A DNA stretch of 64,000 bases. It comes from Morinoia aosen. Its lineage: Eukaryota > Arthropoda > Malacostraca > Amphipoda > Talitridae. The stretch covers positions 36,081,732 to 36,145,731 of the forward strand of contig CM059572.1 in NCBI GenBank assembly GCA_030386875.1, in the 5' to 3' direction. Position numbers and translations under genes: made by a program. Below are positions 46,801 to 57,690 of the stretch, in pieces. The notes beneath the pieces are model-generated. The model worked only from the letters and a program-made list of their open reading frames with translations, searched no databases and was not told the origin of the DNA. How positions within the stretch are numbered: the first letter of the stretch is position 1; every line of letters begins with the position of its first letter.

Positions 46801-49800
46801 AAATGTATCTATCACTTCCCCAGAGGGCGTTTGTGTGAATCGGATTAATGTAAAATATAATTAATGAAATACAGTGCAATTTGAGCATATGAATCGTGGT
46901 AAAATTATCTTTCTGTCCGTATGTTGCACAAGCTTTGAATTTTGATTTTGAGTATATGTTTGTTTACCAATTTCTGCAAATATTTTGTAGATATTTGTCA
47001 ATCATGAGTGGTAACCGGCTTACACTCTATCTCCATTTTATCCCATGTACCCATGTCCGCATGATGTTGTGGTGAATATCGAGAAGATATGAAATATGTT
47101 TTTGATGGTGATAGGGCTTTGCATATTTTTATGGCATATTTTTCATTTCTCATTCAACTACCCTTGACAGAGATAGACTATTGGCACGCCACGTATGGTT
47201 TGTCTATTAGTACGCCTCGTATATTTTGTCTATAAATATGCCTCGTATGGTCTATCTATTTGTACACCTCTGATAGCTTGTCTATTAGTACACCTCGTAT
47301 AGTTTGCCTATTATTATGCCTCGTTTGGCTTATCTATTCGTACACCTCGGATGGTTTGTCAATTAGTACTCCTAGTATAGAACTTTTGTTAGACTATCAG
47401 CACACCACGAATGGTTTGTCTATTAGTACGCATCGAATATTTTGTCAATTAATATGCCTCGTATGGTCTATCTATTTGTACACCTCTGATAGTTTGTCTA
47501 TTAGTACACCTCGTATAGTTTGTCTATTATTATGCCTCGTATGGCTCATCTACTTGTACACCTCGAATGGTTTGTCAATTAGTACTCCTCGTATGGAACA
47601 TTTGTTTTAGGATGTCCTATATTAAGAAAATTTTAAAAGCCAATGTGTTGGCATGTATCTCATGTGACAACTTGGAAATAAACATTTTTTCTTTTTTCTT
47701 TTCTTTTTTTCTGTCACGCTCCTTCTGGCCCTCTGTCACGCTCCTTCTGGCCCTCTGTCACGCTACTTCTGGCCCTCTGTCACGCTCCTTCTGCCCTTCT
47801 GTCACGCTCCTTCTGGCCCTCTGTCACGCTCCTTCTGGCCCTCTGTCACGCTCCTTCTGGCCCTCTGTCACGCTCCTTCTGGCCCTCTGTCGCGCTCCTT
47901 CTGGCCCTCTGTCACGCTCCTTCTGCCCCTCTGTCGCGCTCCTTCTGACCCTCTGTCACGCTCCTTCTGGCCCTCTGTCGCGCTCCTTCTGGCCCTTTGT
48001 CACGCTTCTTCTGGCCCTCTGTCGAGCTCCTTCTCACCCTCTGTCACACTCCTGGCCCTCCGTCACGCTCCTTCAGGCCCTCTGTCGCGCTCATCTGGCC
48101 CTCTGTCACGCTCCTTCTGGCCCTCTGTCACGCTTTTTCTGGTCCTTTGTCACGCTCCTTCTGGCCCTCGGTCGCGCTCCTTCTGGTCCTTTATCACGCT
48201 CCTTCTGGCCCTCTGTCGCGCTCCTTCTGGCCCTTTGTCACGCTTCTTCTGGCCCTTTGTCACGCTTCTTCTGGCCCTCTGTCGAGCTCCTTCTCACCCT
48301 CTGTCACACTCCTTTTGGCCCTCCGTCACGCTCCATCAGGCCCTCTGTCGCGCTCATCTGGCCCTCTGTCACGCTCCTTCCCGCCCTCTGTCACACTCTT
48401 GTTGCTAATTACGTTGCTTGTTGTTAATTACATTTTGTTGCAGACTGTGAAAGTGAGGAAAGAACGTCTTCGTTGTGTCCTAGAATCAAATCTTGAGACA
48501 GCATCTGCATGACTGCTCATAATTTTGCTTCTCCGCTTCAGAATATATCGTAGAATCTTCCCTCCGTAGTTCAAGCGAACCTCACTTTCTTTTAACTACA
48601 AACTTTTAAAATTCTGAGATATTAAAAATAATTTGAAACAAATTTCATTGGCAACGCAAACGGGTGCACTCAACTCGAGGTCCATTAGAAGGTTACATTC
48701 GATAAAATGTTTACTTAGAACTAAAGTTCAGCAGAATAAATGACAGATTGTTGCATGGAGAGCAAGATGTACCCAAATTGATACACTCAAAATTTTCAGC
48801 AGCCATGCTTGTCTTAGAAATTGTGACTAGCGAAAAGACGGCATGCCGCATCACTTCATAACCAGGGTCATAGAATCAATGTTGCTGAATACACGAGGTA
48901 TTGAAAAATGTATTTAAGCCTTAAATTGACTAAGTTGTAAACAGAAAGCCAACCGCATTTCTTCAAGACTGGACACGTTCTCGTAAAGGCTCAGTTACCC
49001 AAAGTTATCGTGAATTAATCTTTGTGATCCTGTAACTCGCAATACGTGTCAGCCAAACTTGCCAGATTTAAACCCCATGTGCATAGCGGTACTGAAATGG
49101 AGACTGATAGTTACCTTCATAACTCTTTAGCATCTCATGATAGCCACCATTGTCTAAACTCTAAATGATGTCAGAAATCAATAAGGGTCACAAAATGTCA
49201 GATGATTTTCCAGAATAATTTTCCCAAGAATCCAAGTACGTCTTTTTCTCAATAAATGTACATTTTAAAGTATTAACGCCAAAATAGGCTGAAAACTGTC
49301 CCCACATATCTCCTGCACCTTTTTACATCTACAGATGAATAAGCAAGCGAGGCTCATTAATCGATTCGTTAATTGCGAAAATCAGATCCTGAACTTGCAA
49401 TTAACAAACTTGGTACGCTATTGAACACCTCGTATGGTTTGCCTATCAATTAAGGACCGATATGTTAAGAAATTTTCAAGAACCATATATTGTAATACAT
49501 TTAACGTCTCCATTTTCTTGAAAATAAACGACTTTTCTTTTTTTTCGTGTTCAAACAGAAGAGGCGTCTGACTTGTGGCGCTTCCTCCGTACAGACCCCA
49601 ACGCTACGACACCTGATGCGTGGGTAGAGTACCTCACTGCCCACGAGAAGAAGACGGAAGAAAAGTCCACTTACTTTACCACTTTCAGGAACTCCACCTC
49701 CCAATGGTACATGTGGAGACGACAGAAAAGCATTGCTAATGAAGCCATTCTAAGGGCCATTGAAAATAGTTGTTCCGTTGCCATGGAGCATCTAGGATAC

Positions 49801-49866
49801 ATTCATCTGCAAACTGTGAAAAATGTGAAGAATTTGTCAGTGCCGTTCATCAGACTACAGCTGTGA
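37744..49866 (+). CDS. Carbohydrate sulfotransferase-like gene, five coding exons
   Basis: Golgi carbohydrate sulfotransferases are type II membrane enzymes that move sulfate from PAPS to sugars of glycans. The exons are 37744-37819, 38820-39650 (interrupted), 41475-41584, 43617-43764 and 49559-49866. Joined without the insertion they give about 398 residues, normal for the family. Exon 1 carries the signal anchor, exon 2 the 5'-phosphosulfate loop (VSSLGRGGSSWVGELL), exon 3 the 3'-phosphate loop (KVIYLSRDPRAQIVSR), exon 4 CAWI and LRYEDM, exon 5 the C-terminal region. Intron phases agree except at exon 4-5, which is off by one base with the best sites. Because of the exon-2 insertion the copy may be a pseudogene or depend on cryptic splicing. 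Substrate cannot be inferred. Confidence 0.85.
38820..39650 (+). CDS. Sulfotransferase exon 2, interrupted by an insertion
   Basis: The acceptor is TTTTCCCAG|AC and the donor CACCAAG|GTAAGA. The reading frame from 38822 carries a stem region, then the PAPS 5'-phosphosulfate-binding loop SLGRGGSSWVGELL (about 39067-39108) and YIFEPLK. The frame stops at TAA 39293 inside a 277-bp insertion (39287-39563). It resumes in another frame with LPDTCEGRRCFSPDRV and CSKAKTILTK. Removing the insertion joins NFQK to LPDTC in frame. Confidence 0.88.
39287..39563. mobile_element. Hairpin-like insertion with 12-bp target duplication in exon 2
   Basis: AATTTTCAGAAG at 39275-39286 is repeated exactly at 39552-39563. 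Between them, 39287-39358 is the near-perfect reverse complement of 39444-39515, giving a ~70-bp stem with an 85-bp AT-rich loop, followed by 36 bases of unpaired right flank. The exact duplication and the absence of the insert from the family's protein sequence indicate a recent foldback-type or other small mobile insertion. Confidence 0.85.
39982..40397. repeat. 33-bp tandem repeat in sulfotransferase intron 2
   Basis: About 12-13 units with core CTCGCATCCTTATCTTAAT, diverged, occasionally with short deletions. Confidence 0.92.
41205..41452 (+). repeat. Two tandem ~120-bp units related to the SINE tail
   Basis: CCCATTCAACCCAGGTACAT occurs at about 41208 and 41328, each followed by a TCGTCTCGA(C/A)CAGGTG block and AGGCATTTGAC. 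The order matches the downstream part of the SINEs at 27751 and 29841. It ends about 20 bases before the exon 3 acceptor. Confidence 0.75.
41475..41584 (+). CDS. Sulfotransferase exon 3: 3'-phosphate-binding motif
   Basis: The acceptor is CCTCACACAG|ACG and the donor TCTCCAG|GTACAG. The reading TIRLRLEHVENLMQ then KVIYLSRDPRAQIVSR holds the conserved Arg and Ser of the PAPS 3'-phosphate loop. It enters in phase 0 after ...TILTK, rebuilding the family's K-T-I-R-L, and leaves with two bases (AG) that are completed to Arg by exon 4. Confidence 0.92.
43617..43764 (+). CDS. Sulfotransferase exon 4
   Basis: The acceptor is AAATTTTCAG|A and the donor ACTCTG|GTGAGA. It reads EKAFNRRNTNIIAECAWIES and YPGHFYFLRYEDMCRWTL. 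CAWI and the (L/V)RYED motif are hallmarks of the CHST family. The exon ends in phase 0. Confidence 0.92.
43785..44018. repeat. C/T-rich 21-bp minisatellite, left part (intron 4)
   Basis: Tandem units containing TCACGCTCCTTCTGG with a 21-bp period begin about 20 bases after the exon 4 donor. They stop where LINE copy 2 begins and resume at 47711. Open frames here are repeat artefacts. Confidence 0.95.
44060..45740 (+). pseudogene. LINE ORF2 fragment, multiply broken
   Basis: Compared with the intact copy there is a one-base loss near 44595, another near 45055, a nonsense TGA at 45264-45266 and a further frameshift near 45560. RT motifs LLLDLSKAFDSV, GVPQGSIIGPL and YADDVKI remain recognisable. 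It cannot encode a functional protein. Confidence 0.92.
47167..47610. repeat. 26-bp tandem repeat in the LINE 3' UTR
   Basis: Units with core CCTCGTATGGTTTGTC and TATTAGTACA, about 17 copies. A partial match (CACCTCGTATGGTTTGCC) at about 49427 belongs to a separate LINE 3'-end fragment. Confidence 0.9.
47711..48405. repeat. C/T-rich 21-bp minisatellite, right part (intron 4)
   Basis: The same 21-bp unit as 43785-44018, about 33 copies. A block of several units (CGAGCTCCTTCTCACC, a shortened CGCTCATCTGG unit) is duplicated at 48017-48100 and 48285-48370. Confidence 0.95.
48406..49409. other. Intron 4, no feature recognised
   Basis: Unique-looking AT-rich intronic sequence. Confidence 0.5.
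49410..49550 (+). mobile_element. LINE 3'-end fragment immediately before exon 5
   Basis: It resembles the last ~140 bases of LINE copy 2: CACCTCGTATGGTTTG, a TTAAGAAATTTTCAA block, GAAAATAAAC and a TTTTC-rich tail. The pyrimidine tail ends a few bases before the exon 5 acceptor. The 5' part of the element is missing. Confidence 0.6.
49559..49866 (+). CDS. Sulfotransferase exon 5: C-terminal coding exon
   Basis: The acceptor is GTTCAAACAG|AA; the frame runs DLWRFLRTDPNATTP, VEYLTAHE, NSTSQWYMWRRQ and AMEHLGY to TGA 49864-49866. W..L and the final GY are family-like, with two N-glycosylation sequons (NAT, NST). Entry needs one base from exon 4, which ends in phase 0. An acceptor five bases on (AAGAG|GCG, exon start 49564) restores the frame at the cost of two residues. 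Confidence 0.88.
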
Positions 49867-52800
49867 TTTTTGGAATAGCTGGACGCATAGATTTTCTTGA
49901 TCGATGTGAGTTTTTTATTCAACGCTAAGCCATCAATGAGTTATCTGTCCTGTTGCTTTGTGCTGGTTGCAAATCTCAGCAAACGGGTAAATGTATCATA
50001 GAATTTTACAATTTTTTATAGACTTGGTAAATTGAGCATGTATTACAATCAATTTTTTTTAATTAAAAATCAATCAAACATTTTTTTATTTTGTTGGCCT
50101 GTGGGACTTAGACGTCATAAGGCCTCATCCTCTGTGGGATGGGTTTGAAAATTTGAAACTCCTTCGAGTCCAGTGTATCTTCCCATTGGGAAATGGAAGA
50201 GAGTAAGCCACAATTCAGCTTCTTTAATTTCGAACGTCACGATAATTTGGCGTGTCCTCTGTTACAATATGGATTAGGTCCTTTTATCTCATACACTTTA
50301 TGATGATATCTTCTTCGACTTCAATTTTTACTGTGTATTGAAAGTAGATTCCGCGAAGATGATTTGTGCGCTACCCTCGCTGACGTGAGAGGAACGACAT
50401 TACACCAAACACGAGGTATAACTGAAAGGAAAAAACAAAAACGTAGCCTAAATTTCTTCAATTTATTTTCCGTGAATTTGAATCAATCATACCTGATGCT
50501 CGATATCTGAAAGTAGCAATTCATTTATTGATACGCTTTACCACGTTGACAAGGCATTGGTACATAAGTGTACCACTCATAATATTACACTCATGTGTAA
50601 TATTGTTCATATACTTATCGGTATAAATCTTTAGCATTTCAATTACTTCACCATTTTTCTAAAATAAATCATAGCGTACAAAGTTCTTCACAAGTTAAAA
50701 CATTGTCGTGGAATTATGTTTTCCACACTAATCAGAAATAGGTTGAGAATGCGAGGTGGACAGATGGACATTAGTCGGACAACTGTAGGCACTTGATGGA
50801 AGTGTTGTTGCGCATCAGCGTAGTGACCTCCTCTGACTTGCAGTTACATCATAGTAGAGGTTTATCCGTAGAATCAGAGGTAGTGGTTAACAAATCAGTG
50901 TTCTTCGTTTCGGAGCTCAAGTTGTTCTAATTGTAGTGGAAAGCAGGTTTTCGAGGAAGGGTTCGACGTTGCATTCAGAAGATCTGTGGTGTTCTCCCTC
51001 AAGCTACTTTACGCTCCGGGCAGGCTATGAATATCTTAGGAATTTGAATTTCAATGCCTGAAGCGAGTGCCTGAGGTACTAACGAACCCGAAAGGGTAAG
51101 AAAACACAACTGGAATAAATGCCGTTCTATTGGGAATATCGCCGACAGTAATGGCATACGAGGAAAATATTGCTGTCAGGTAATAATGCACCAAGATATG
51201 TTTTGGAGGACCGTCAGGCGATGTGGAGTGGCAGCACGGATGGCGGGAGAGGGACTATTGAGTGCGAAGCTGCGGAAGAGGCAGTTGAGGCTGTAGCTGG
51301 CGGAGCGTCTTCAATCGGTGCGAGGTGCGAGTTGTTGTGAAGATCGGAACCACGGTGAGAAGACTGGCCTAGGAGGGAGGGGGAGGGGGGGGGGGGGCTC
51401 CGTCACATAGGGCCTGTTCAGAGCAGTAACGCGCTGAGCACGAGCACGCGTCCCGATTCGTTGTTGGTTGGGTGGTGCCTCGAAGCTCTTTGCTGCGTGG
51501 GGTGGCGCCTCGAAGATGTGTGGTGGTGCACAAGCGAACGGCTTGTTGAGACCACCATAGATCATTAACGTTCCTGCCCAGGTCGCTACTGGCAATATTA
51601 AAGTAAGCAACTGGTAATGCAATAAATGTTGTTATTTCTCACCTTTCTTTCACATATATATTGTCAGGAGATTTGATTTTTCAAAATGAACAAAAATTCC
51701 GCGTACATGAATTGAGGTTGAGTTTGGAGTCAAAGATTAAGAACAGAACACTTGAAGTTGACAAAGCCATTGAAAAGTTCAAACTTTAAAAATCTGTGGC
51801 TTAGGATTGACCATCGTTAGGGCAGGGTGTAATGACTGAGGGAGAAGTGATTATTTTTGAGCGTCTTCAGTTTATTTTGAGGTTCATAAGTGTAAAAGAT
51901 ATTGGCTCCTAGAACGGAAACAAAAGGGGGTTTCATAAGATAAAACCGGTTGAGAAATAAGAACATTAGCGATAGATTTGACTAATGGCATTAGTAATAC
52001 TTCGGAGGCTAATGTTTCACTTGTCACATGAAATTATTCGAAGAAACAGAAGGTATATTAAGGATTTGAGGTAATATATCTGAGTCCATTATTAAGACAA
52101 AGAATTATGGGGCTAATTTTCAACGAAATGTAAATCAATGCAGCAATGAGTTCAACAGGGCGCAGTAGAGAGATAATTGAGCTTGAGCATGAGCATCGTC
52201 AAGCATTATAGAAACGGAAGTAAACAGTAATAAAATATCGTTACAATAACATGAATTAGCTGAAATACAATTAAATATCATTAGGCAAAATTATGATTAA
52301 GTTACTTATTTAAAATCAGTTGAACACAAATTAAAACACAGCGCAATGAAGTTGGTATTAGTAAACACAATAGCATCGTTCATTAATATGAAATTAGATT
52401 TTTGCAAGCTGGCCCTGTACATAATTATCTACATATCTTAAAGAATATATTTATAAGTTCAATCTATTCTCATAATAATAATGCAATAATGTGCACGAAA
52501 ACAACTTACCAGGCAATCTTCGGCGTAGGACATTATAGGAATGCTGCAAGTGTCACTGGCACGCCTTATATAGGGATGTAGGACCGGAATTAGGGTTAAA
52601 CCGGATGTGAGGCATAGCTAGATATGTAGGTATGACCGATTATAGAACATTCCTGGATGTGGAGGCAAAATGTTGCCAGACGGGCTAAAGGACTTTCAGA
52701 GAGTTTTGCAGGTTATAATTTAGTAAGGAAATAACAGGCCTTCTTTCTGGGCACCACAGGTTTGAGCAGGAATTGCCTTTCTTCCAATGTTTGAGGCTTT

Positions 52801-53509
52801 ATACTTATTTTAAATTTCTAAAAATATTTCAGCTATATGCTTAAAACTTTGTCAGCAGCGGCTAATCGAAATGATGTTCAGAAGCAAAGCTAGTGTGCAT
52901 CAAACTTCAAAGTACCCACCATGCATGGGGATGGTGTTGTAGCGAACCTTCGGCACGCAACTCAGTATAAATTTCGGAAATTCTCAAAATGATCATTTAA
53001 AAATTCAGTAAAATAAATTCAACCATTAGAATAAAATTTCATTACGAAATTAATTAACTTCTATCCTCAATTTTATTAAAATTGTGTACTGAAAAATTCA
53101 ATCTCTAAGAAATCACTTTTGAGTAGTAACGAAACCCCCCATGTCGCCGTGTCGGCAACATTTCACTCGCACAAGCGTCACTCGTTTCAAATCATTCAAA
53201 GTGTGTACATCTCGGTTTTCTTCTCTGGTGAGAATTAAATTATTGTGTGTGCTTAGGCTGCTCTACGGGTAACTATATAATTATTACGTAACTTGTAAAT
53301 AATATTGTGTGTAAAATTAAGTAGGTTATCTCAATTTACCAACTGTGTTAGGTGTGGATTTAGGATCTTTTCCAAGAAGCAATTCCTATGATGAAGTTTC
53401 AGAATTTGACCAAACATAACCGGCTGGACTAGCCAGGAAATTATACTTTTTAGGATGCATACTAGAAACCTAGTCACTGTCATTGTGTCAATTTTTGGTT
53501 GGTATTTTG
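49867..53509. other. No gene recognised
   Basis: The sulfotransferase 3' UTR presumably starts here. A GC-rich part (51200-51560) contains a G run (about 51387-51399) and a weak minus-strand frame (51311-51622). No domain, RNA gene or clear element was found. Confidence 0.45.
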
Positions 53510-53830
53510 TGTATGTGTTCCAGCTTCTGATTAATCTTGTGTCTCAAGTGTTGTATTTTTTAATCAAGTTAGGTTGTGAAGCAATCATAAATCAATTTAA
53601 TTATTACAGCTGTATTTTTCTTGATGAGGTTAGGTTTTTGCATCAATTATCATTTTTAATCTTTACAGCTGTATTCTTCTTAATGAAGTTAGGCTTTGCA
53701 TCATTATAAATTATATCATTTCCCACAGCTGCATTTTTAATTAAATTAGGTTATTGAATCAATTAAAAAGAAAAAACTTTTGTAGTTGTCCATTGCTACA
53801 ATATTAATTAAGTTAGGATTTGAGTCATGT
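53510..53830. repeat. Degenerate ~70-bp tandem repeat
   Basis: Repeated blocks with TTACAGCTGTATTTTTCTT, (A/G)A(A/G)GTTAGG and ATCAATTA. About four to five diverged units, which create the apparent 84-codon frame at 53455. Confidence 0.7.
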
Positions 53831-54762
53831 ACAAATATTTTATAGTTTTTCAGTCAATGTTAAGCTCACTTCAAGTCAATTCACATAAATAATTGTTCCT
53901 TAGTCGTGCTCAGAACTATTCCACCACCTAATAGCGTGTGACAACGCATAGTAACGGAAGATTTGTATTTCTAACATAATCACTGTAGTAACCATTTTTA
54001 ACTATTGATATTGGTAGACTAATTTTGTGTCTAATAATGTTAGTAACTAGTAGTTACCTGATTCAGCTAAATTAGGGTGATTGTGATTATCTCTGAGAAA
54101 TCTCTGAATAATCTAAATTCCCAACTCCTAGAGATTTTTAATCCAGAAATCATCTAAGTCTCTGGTTTGGGGTTATTGTAGTTTAACCGGCAACTGCCTG
54201 CTGTCATTTGTGTTATCTATCCATTTTTACCTCCTGTCAATGTCGGCTACCTCCAGTGGTTGTTCAATATAACTCATAGGATGCCCCAATATTATTCTGA
54301 TATGCACCCTCATGTTCATTGTTTTCTAAATCCTTCTTGTGCTCTGAACTTCCTTCTTAACTACGGACCTGTGCACTTGTTGCATAGATTCCGCGTTCCC
54401 TCTACCCTTACTAAATGGTACTTCCTCCGTCCTCTCTTAGGATATCCTTCGAGTACCAAATCAGGGAGACTAGGAACTTTCTCATATATTAATAGGAATA
54501 ATAATCATAATAATTAGGCTGTACGTGCCTCTCTGACACGATTCCTAGCTTAAGTCAATTAATCTTCTTGACAACTTTAGCCTTAGTATGCTCAGTGCAG
54601 ACAGCTGTGCCGGCGTAGCCGCACATGTCTGCACATGTCTGTATGCTTGATATCTGTAGGCTGTACCGCACCTATATAAGCCGTACTTGTCGAGGCTAAG
54701 GTGCTCATTCATTCATATTCCAGCTTTCTGCCAAAACCTGGCCAATAAAACTCCGCCAAGCT
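53831..54762. other. No gene recognised
   Basis: It includes a direct duplication of GCACATGTCT near 54622-54642 and a TATATAAG motif at about 54674. It could be LTR-derived because it adjoins the gypsy fragment, but no LTR ends were identified. Confidence 0.35.
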
Positions 54763-55647
54763 TTACCAGTGTTTACCTGCCCCGCATATGTGGTGGCCAG
54801 TATGGGTATTTGAGATCGCATATAACCTACAAAACCTGGAAAAAAGATCGATGATGACCAATATGTATTTATTTCCGTTATCTGTAATTTTGAGTGGTCC
54901 AAGGAGGTCCATTGATACGACTTCAAATGGTTCTTTGGCGATCGGAGCGGTCAAAATTTTAATTGGTACTGAAGGTCTAGCTTTAATTAGTTTACAAACT
55001 TCACAATCTTTCACAAATTTTCGCACAATCGTTTTTTCCAATTGATTAAAGTATTTCAGTTTGAATTTAAACAAGGTATGCTTGTCGTCTACATGATACA
55101 TACTATGGATTGCTAAAATAGCTCTACCCATCAAGGAATTAGGTACCACGGCTGTCAAGATAGTACTTGATCTGTTGTCTATCTGCCTACGTCGATACAG
55201 AATGCCATTCAGAATTAAAAATTTTTGTAAGTCTGGAATAGTCGAAATACTGTCATTCAGTAAAGCGTTTTTGACTTCAATGCAGAATGCGTCTTTGTTC
55301 TGTTCGTCGATAAATTCTTTTATAGTCCAAGAAATTTCTCCTTCCTTCGGCACATAGTCTAGCAGCGCGGGTCGCGCGTCTGTGTCTGCTGCACCGTCAG
55401 CGTTAGCTCTAGGCAGGTCAACTACCTCATGTCTAGTCATGCTTTTGTGTCGTGATCGAGTCTCCACGAAACAGACTTCTGATTCAAATGCGGATTCCAG
55501 AGCATCACAACGATTTAGTTCTTTAAGATTTAATTTCTCATTATTTATAGGTAATCTGCTTAAATAATCTGCTACAACGTTTTCCTTGCCGGGTAAATAT
55601 TTAACCACGGGCTCAAATGAATGAACACTGATACACCATCTCGCCAT
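54763..55647 (-). pseudogene. Gypsy RNase H end and integrase start
   Basis: The 294-codon frame continues RNase H (YLPGKENVVADYLSRL), then a linker. An integrase zinc-binding H...H...C-x2-C region follows (HSMYHVDDKH and CEVCKL), then the core's first Asp in VSMDLLGPL. It loses similarity near 54800 before the second and third core acidic residues are complete. Confidence 0.9.
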
Positions 55648-55669
55648 ATTGGTGTCGTCAGGAAGTTTT

Positions 55670-56575
55670 TTAGTAAAAAAGTGGCGCTAAAGGTTTATGA
55701 TCTGTATAAACCCGGACAGGGTATCCAGTTATTAAAAATTTGAAATACTTCAACGCCGAAAAAATTGCGAAGAACTCTTTTTTTGTAGTGGAATATCTTC
55801 GCTGGCTCGAATTAAGATTCTTACTATAATAAGCCACAGGTCTTAGAATTTTATCGCTTGAATCATCCGCCTGCATTAGCACGGCTCCAATTCCTGAATT
55901 AGATGCGTCAGTAAAAACATGAAAGTCTTTAGTATAGTCAGGATGTCTTAAGACTGCGTCAGAAATCAAAGACGATTTAATAAACTCAAAACTCCTTTGG
56001 CATTCGTCTGTCCACGTATAGTCAACGTTTTTCCTTAAAAGATGGTACAAAGGATACGCTACTTCAGCAAAATTCGGTAAAAAATTACGGAAATAATTGG
56101 CTAGCCCTAGGAATTGCTGTAATTCTTTCACATTGACTGAAGCTCGGCAGTCTTGCAATTTCTGAGAATATTTACATTTAATACCATCAGCGGCAATGAT
56201 ATGGCCTAAATACTCTATCTCTTTTTCAAAGAAATGGCATTTCTCAAGTTTTAATGATAAATTACCGGATCGCAGCATCTTAAGAACAATTTCTATATCA
56301 GCCAAGTGCTGATCTTTATTTTTTGAAAACACCAATATATCGTCTAGGAAGACGAAAGCTAGTTTACCCAGAATGGGTGCAAGTGCAGAGGTCATTACTC
56401 TTTGAAATACTCCCGGTGAGGTACTGAGACCAAACGGGACCCTACAAAAATGAAACTTCCTATAATTTATGCTGAAGGCAGTGAACTTCCTACTTTCTTG
56501 TTCTAATTCGACCTGATGGAAGGCCGAGCGAAGGTCTAAATTCGTAAACCACGCGTTACCGCCCAAGGTCGACAA
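55670..56575 (-). pseudogene. Gypsy reverse transcriptase and RNase H
   Basis: The 301-codon frame (open upstream to about 56620 without a Met) has FTNLDLRSAFHQV, PFGLSTSPGVFQRV, the catalytic FVFLDDILVF at residues 74-83 (FLDD in place of the usual YLDD), the connection region with QFLGLANYFRNF, and RNase H with FTDASNSGIGAVL. It is cut by a stop at 55670 in the RNase H region; the next fragment carries on in another frame. Confidence 0.92.
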
Positions 56576-57065
56576 AATATCGTCTATTCTGGGTTTGGAT
56601 AAGAATGTTTTACCAACACCTTATTAAGGGTCTACAGTCAACTGTCACCGTGGACGCACGCTCCATGTTACCGGAGCTAAATTGTTTCAGAATGTGAGGG
56701 AAGAAAAACTCCACGAAGTACGAAATTAGAACTGTGTGTCCGTGAATGTGCCGTCTACCTAACTAAATGGTAAAAGTGAACTTTCAGTGTTTCGGTGATT
56801 CAATTATGATCATTTTAACAAGCAGATCAGAGTGGCGAGATGTGAAAACTTAGTGTTGCTCTCACAGTGCCGGTGAGGGCAGCGCGAACAAGCTTACCCC
56901 TGGCCCCTCAATCCCCCCTCCATCTCCACTCCATCCCTCCAAAACACCTCCACTCTTAACGTGGAAGGACAAGTGCCGTTATCTCCAGAAACAAAATAGA
57001 AAGTGTGCTCTGTCAAACTCGCATCTTTGGAAAATAATGGTGACCATTTTTTGTGAACTATTTTT

Positions 57066-57690
57066 GTTACAATAGAGCATGAATGTTGAAAATTTCTAAT
57101 GTACTCATTCAATTTTTGATTAAAAAAAAATTAGCTTACCTCATGTTCTTTTGATGGACAATTTTGGTTAACTATTGACGTTAAATGTGAGAAGGATAAA
57201 AAACTTCTTCTTCTTTGAAGGAACTTTTATATATAAAAATTAAATAAACTTGATCCAGCAACTTCGGGAAAAATTTACCATGTTAAACATAGTAAGCCTG
57301 TGTTCACAGACAGAGCATAATTCCACAATGTGAAGTAAACTTGAACAATCCGACGTTTCTCGAAAAGTTCACCAGAGCAATCTCCTGATGGAAGAGTTGA
57401 AGTTCTTTTTCTTCTTTTCTTCTTCTTTTTTTCTGTTCTCTTTTCTTCCCCAAGCAGGACAGCAAGCAACGCTGCTCTGCCGACCGCAAGCATCCTGCCC
57501 CCTCCTTCTATGTTACAATAGAGCATGAATGTTGAAAAATCTCTAACGCACACAATCAATTTCTGATTCACCAAATTGGCTTACATTATTGTCTTGTTTT
57601 TTTTATGGAAAATGTTGGTTAACTAGTGACGTAAAACCTGAGAAGGATAAAAAACTTTTTCATCTTCGGTTTCTCTCATCTCTTATTGCA
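57066..57690 (+). repeat. Tandem ~446-bp unit in the LINE 5' UTR
   Basis: TTACAATAGAGCATGAATG occurs at 57067 and 57513, each followed by a shared ~150-base block (TTGGTTAACTA, GAGAAGGATAAAAAACTT). Weaker similarity (CCCCTCAATC, CCCCTCA) links about 56905 and 57893. The arrangement resembles 5' UTR promoter monomers of some LINEs. Confidence 0.8.

Larger units (their letters stand above)
44019..47710 (+). mobile_element. LINE copy 2, 5'-truncated, inside a minisatellite of intron 4
   Basis: Very similar to 61840-64000 at nucleotide level, so the same subfamily as the intact copy and a recent insertion. It starts in the linker before the RT domain and continues through ~1.97 kb of 3' UTR. It ends in GGAAATAAACATTTTTTC plus a pyrimidine-rich tail. 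The flanking sequence on both sides is the same 21-bp minisatellite. Confidence 0.9.
54763..56622 (-). mobile_element. Ty3/gypsy-type LTR retrotransposon pol fragment
   Basis: Reads from 56622 down to 54763: reverse transcriptase, RNase H, then the start of integrase. Gag, protease, the RT N-terminus, the integrase C-terminus and both LTRs are absent, so the copy is truncated at both ends. The LINE 5' region begins just to the right. Confidence 0.9.

Noticed and set aside
47567..48512. 286- and 171-codon frames rich in SGPLSRSFWPSV repeats (also 43485-44019)
   Set aside because: Translation of the C/T-rich 21-bp minisatellite; the real coding part at 43617-43764 is the sulfotransferase exon only.
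54260..54517. 85-codon frame
   Set aside because: No domain, ends in an AAT/AAC-rich simple run, next to a transposon fragment.
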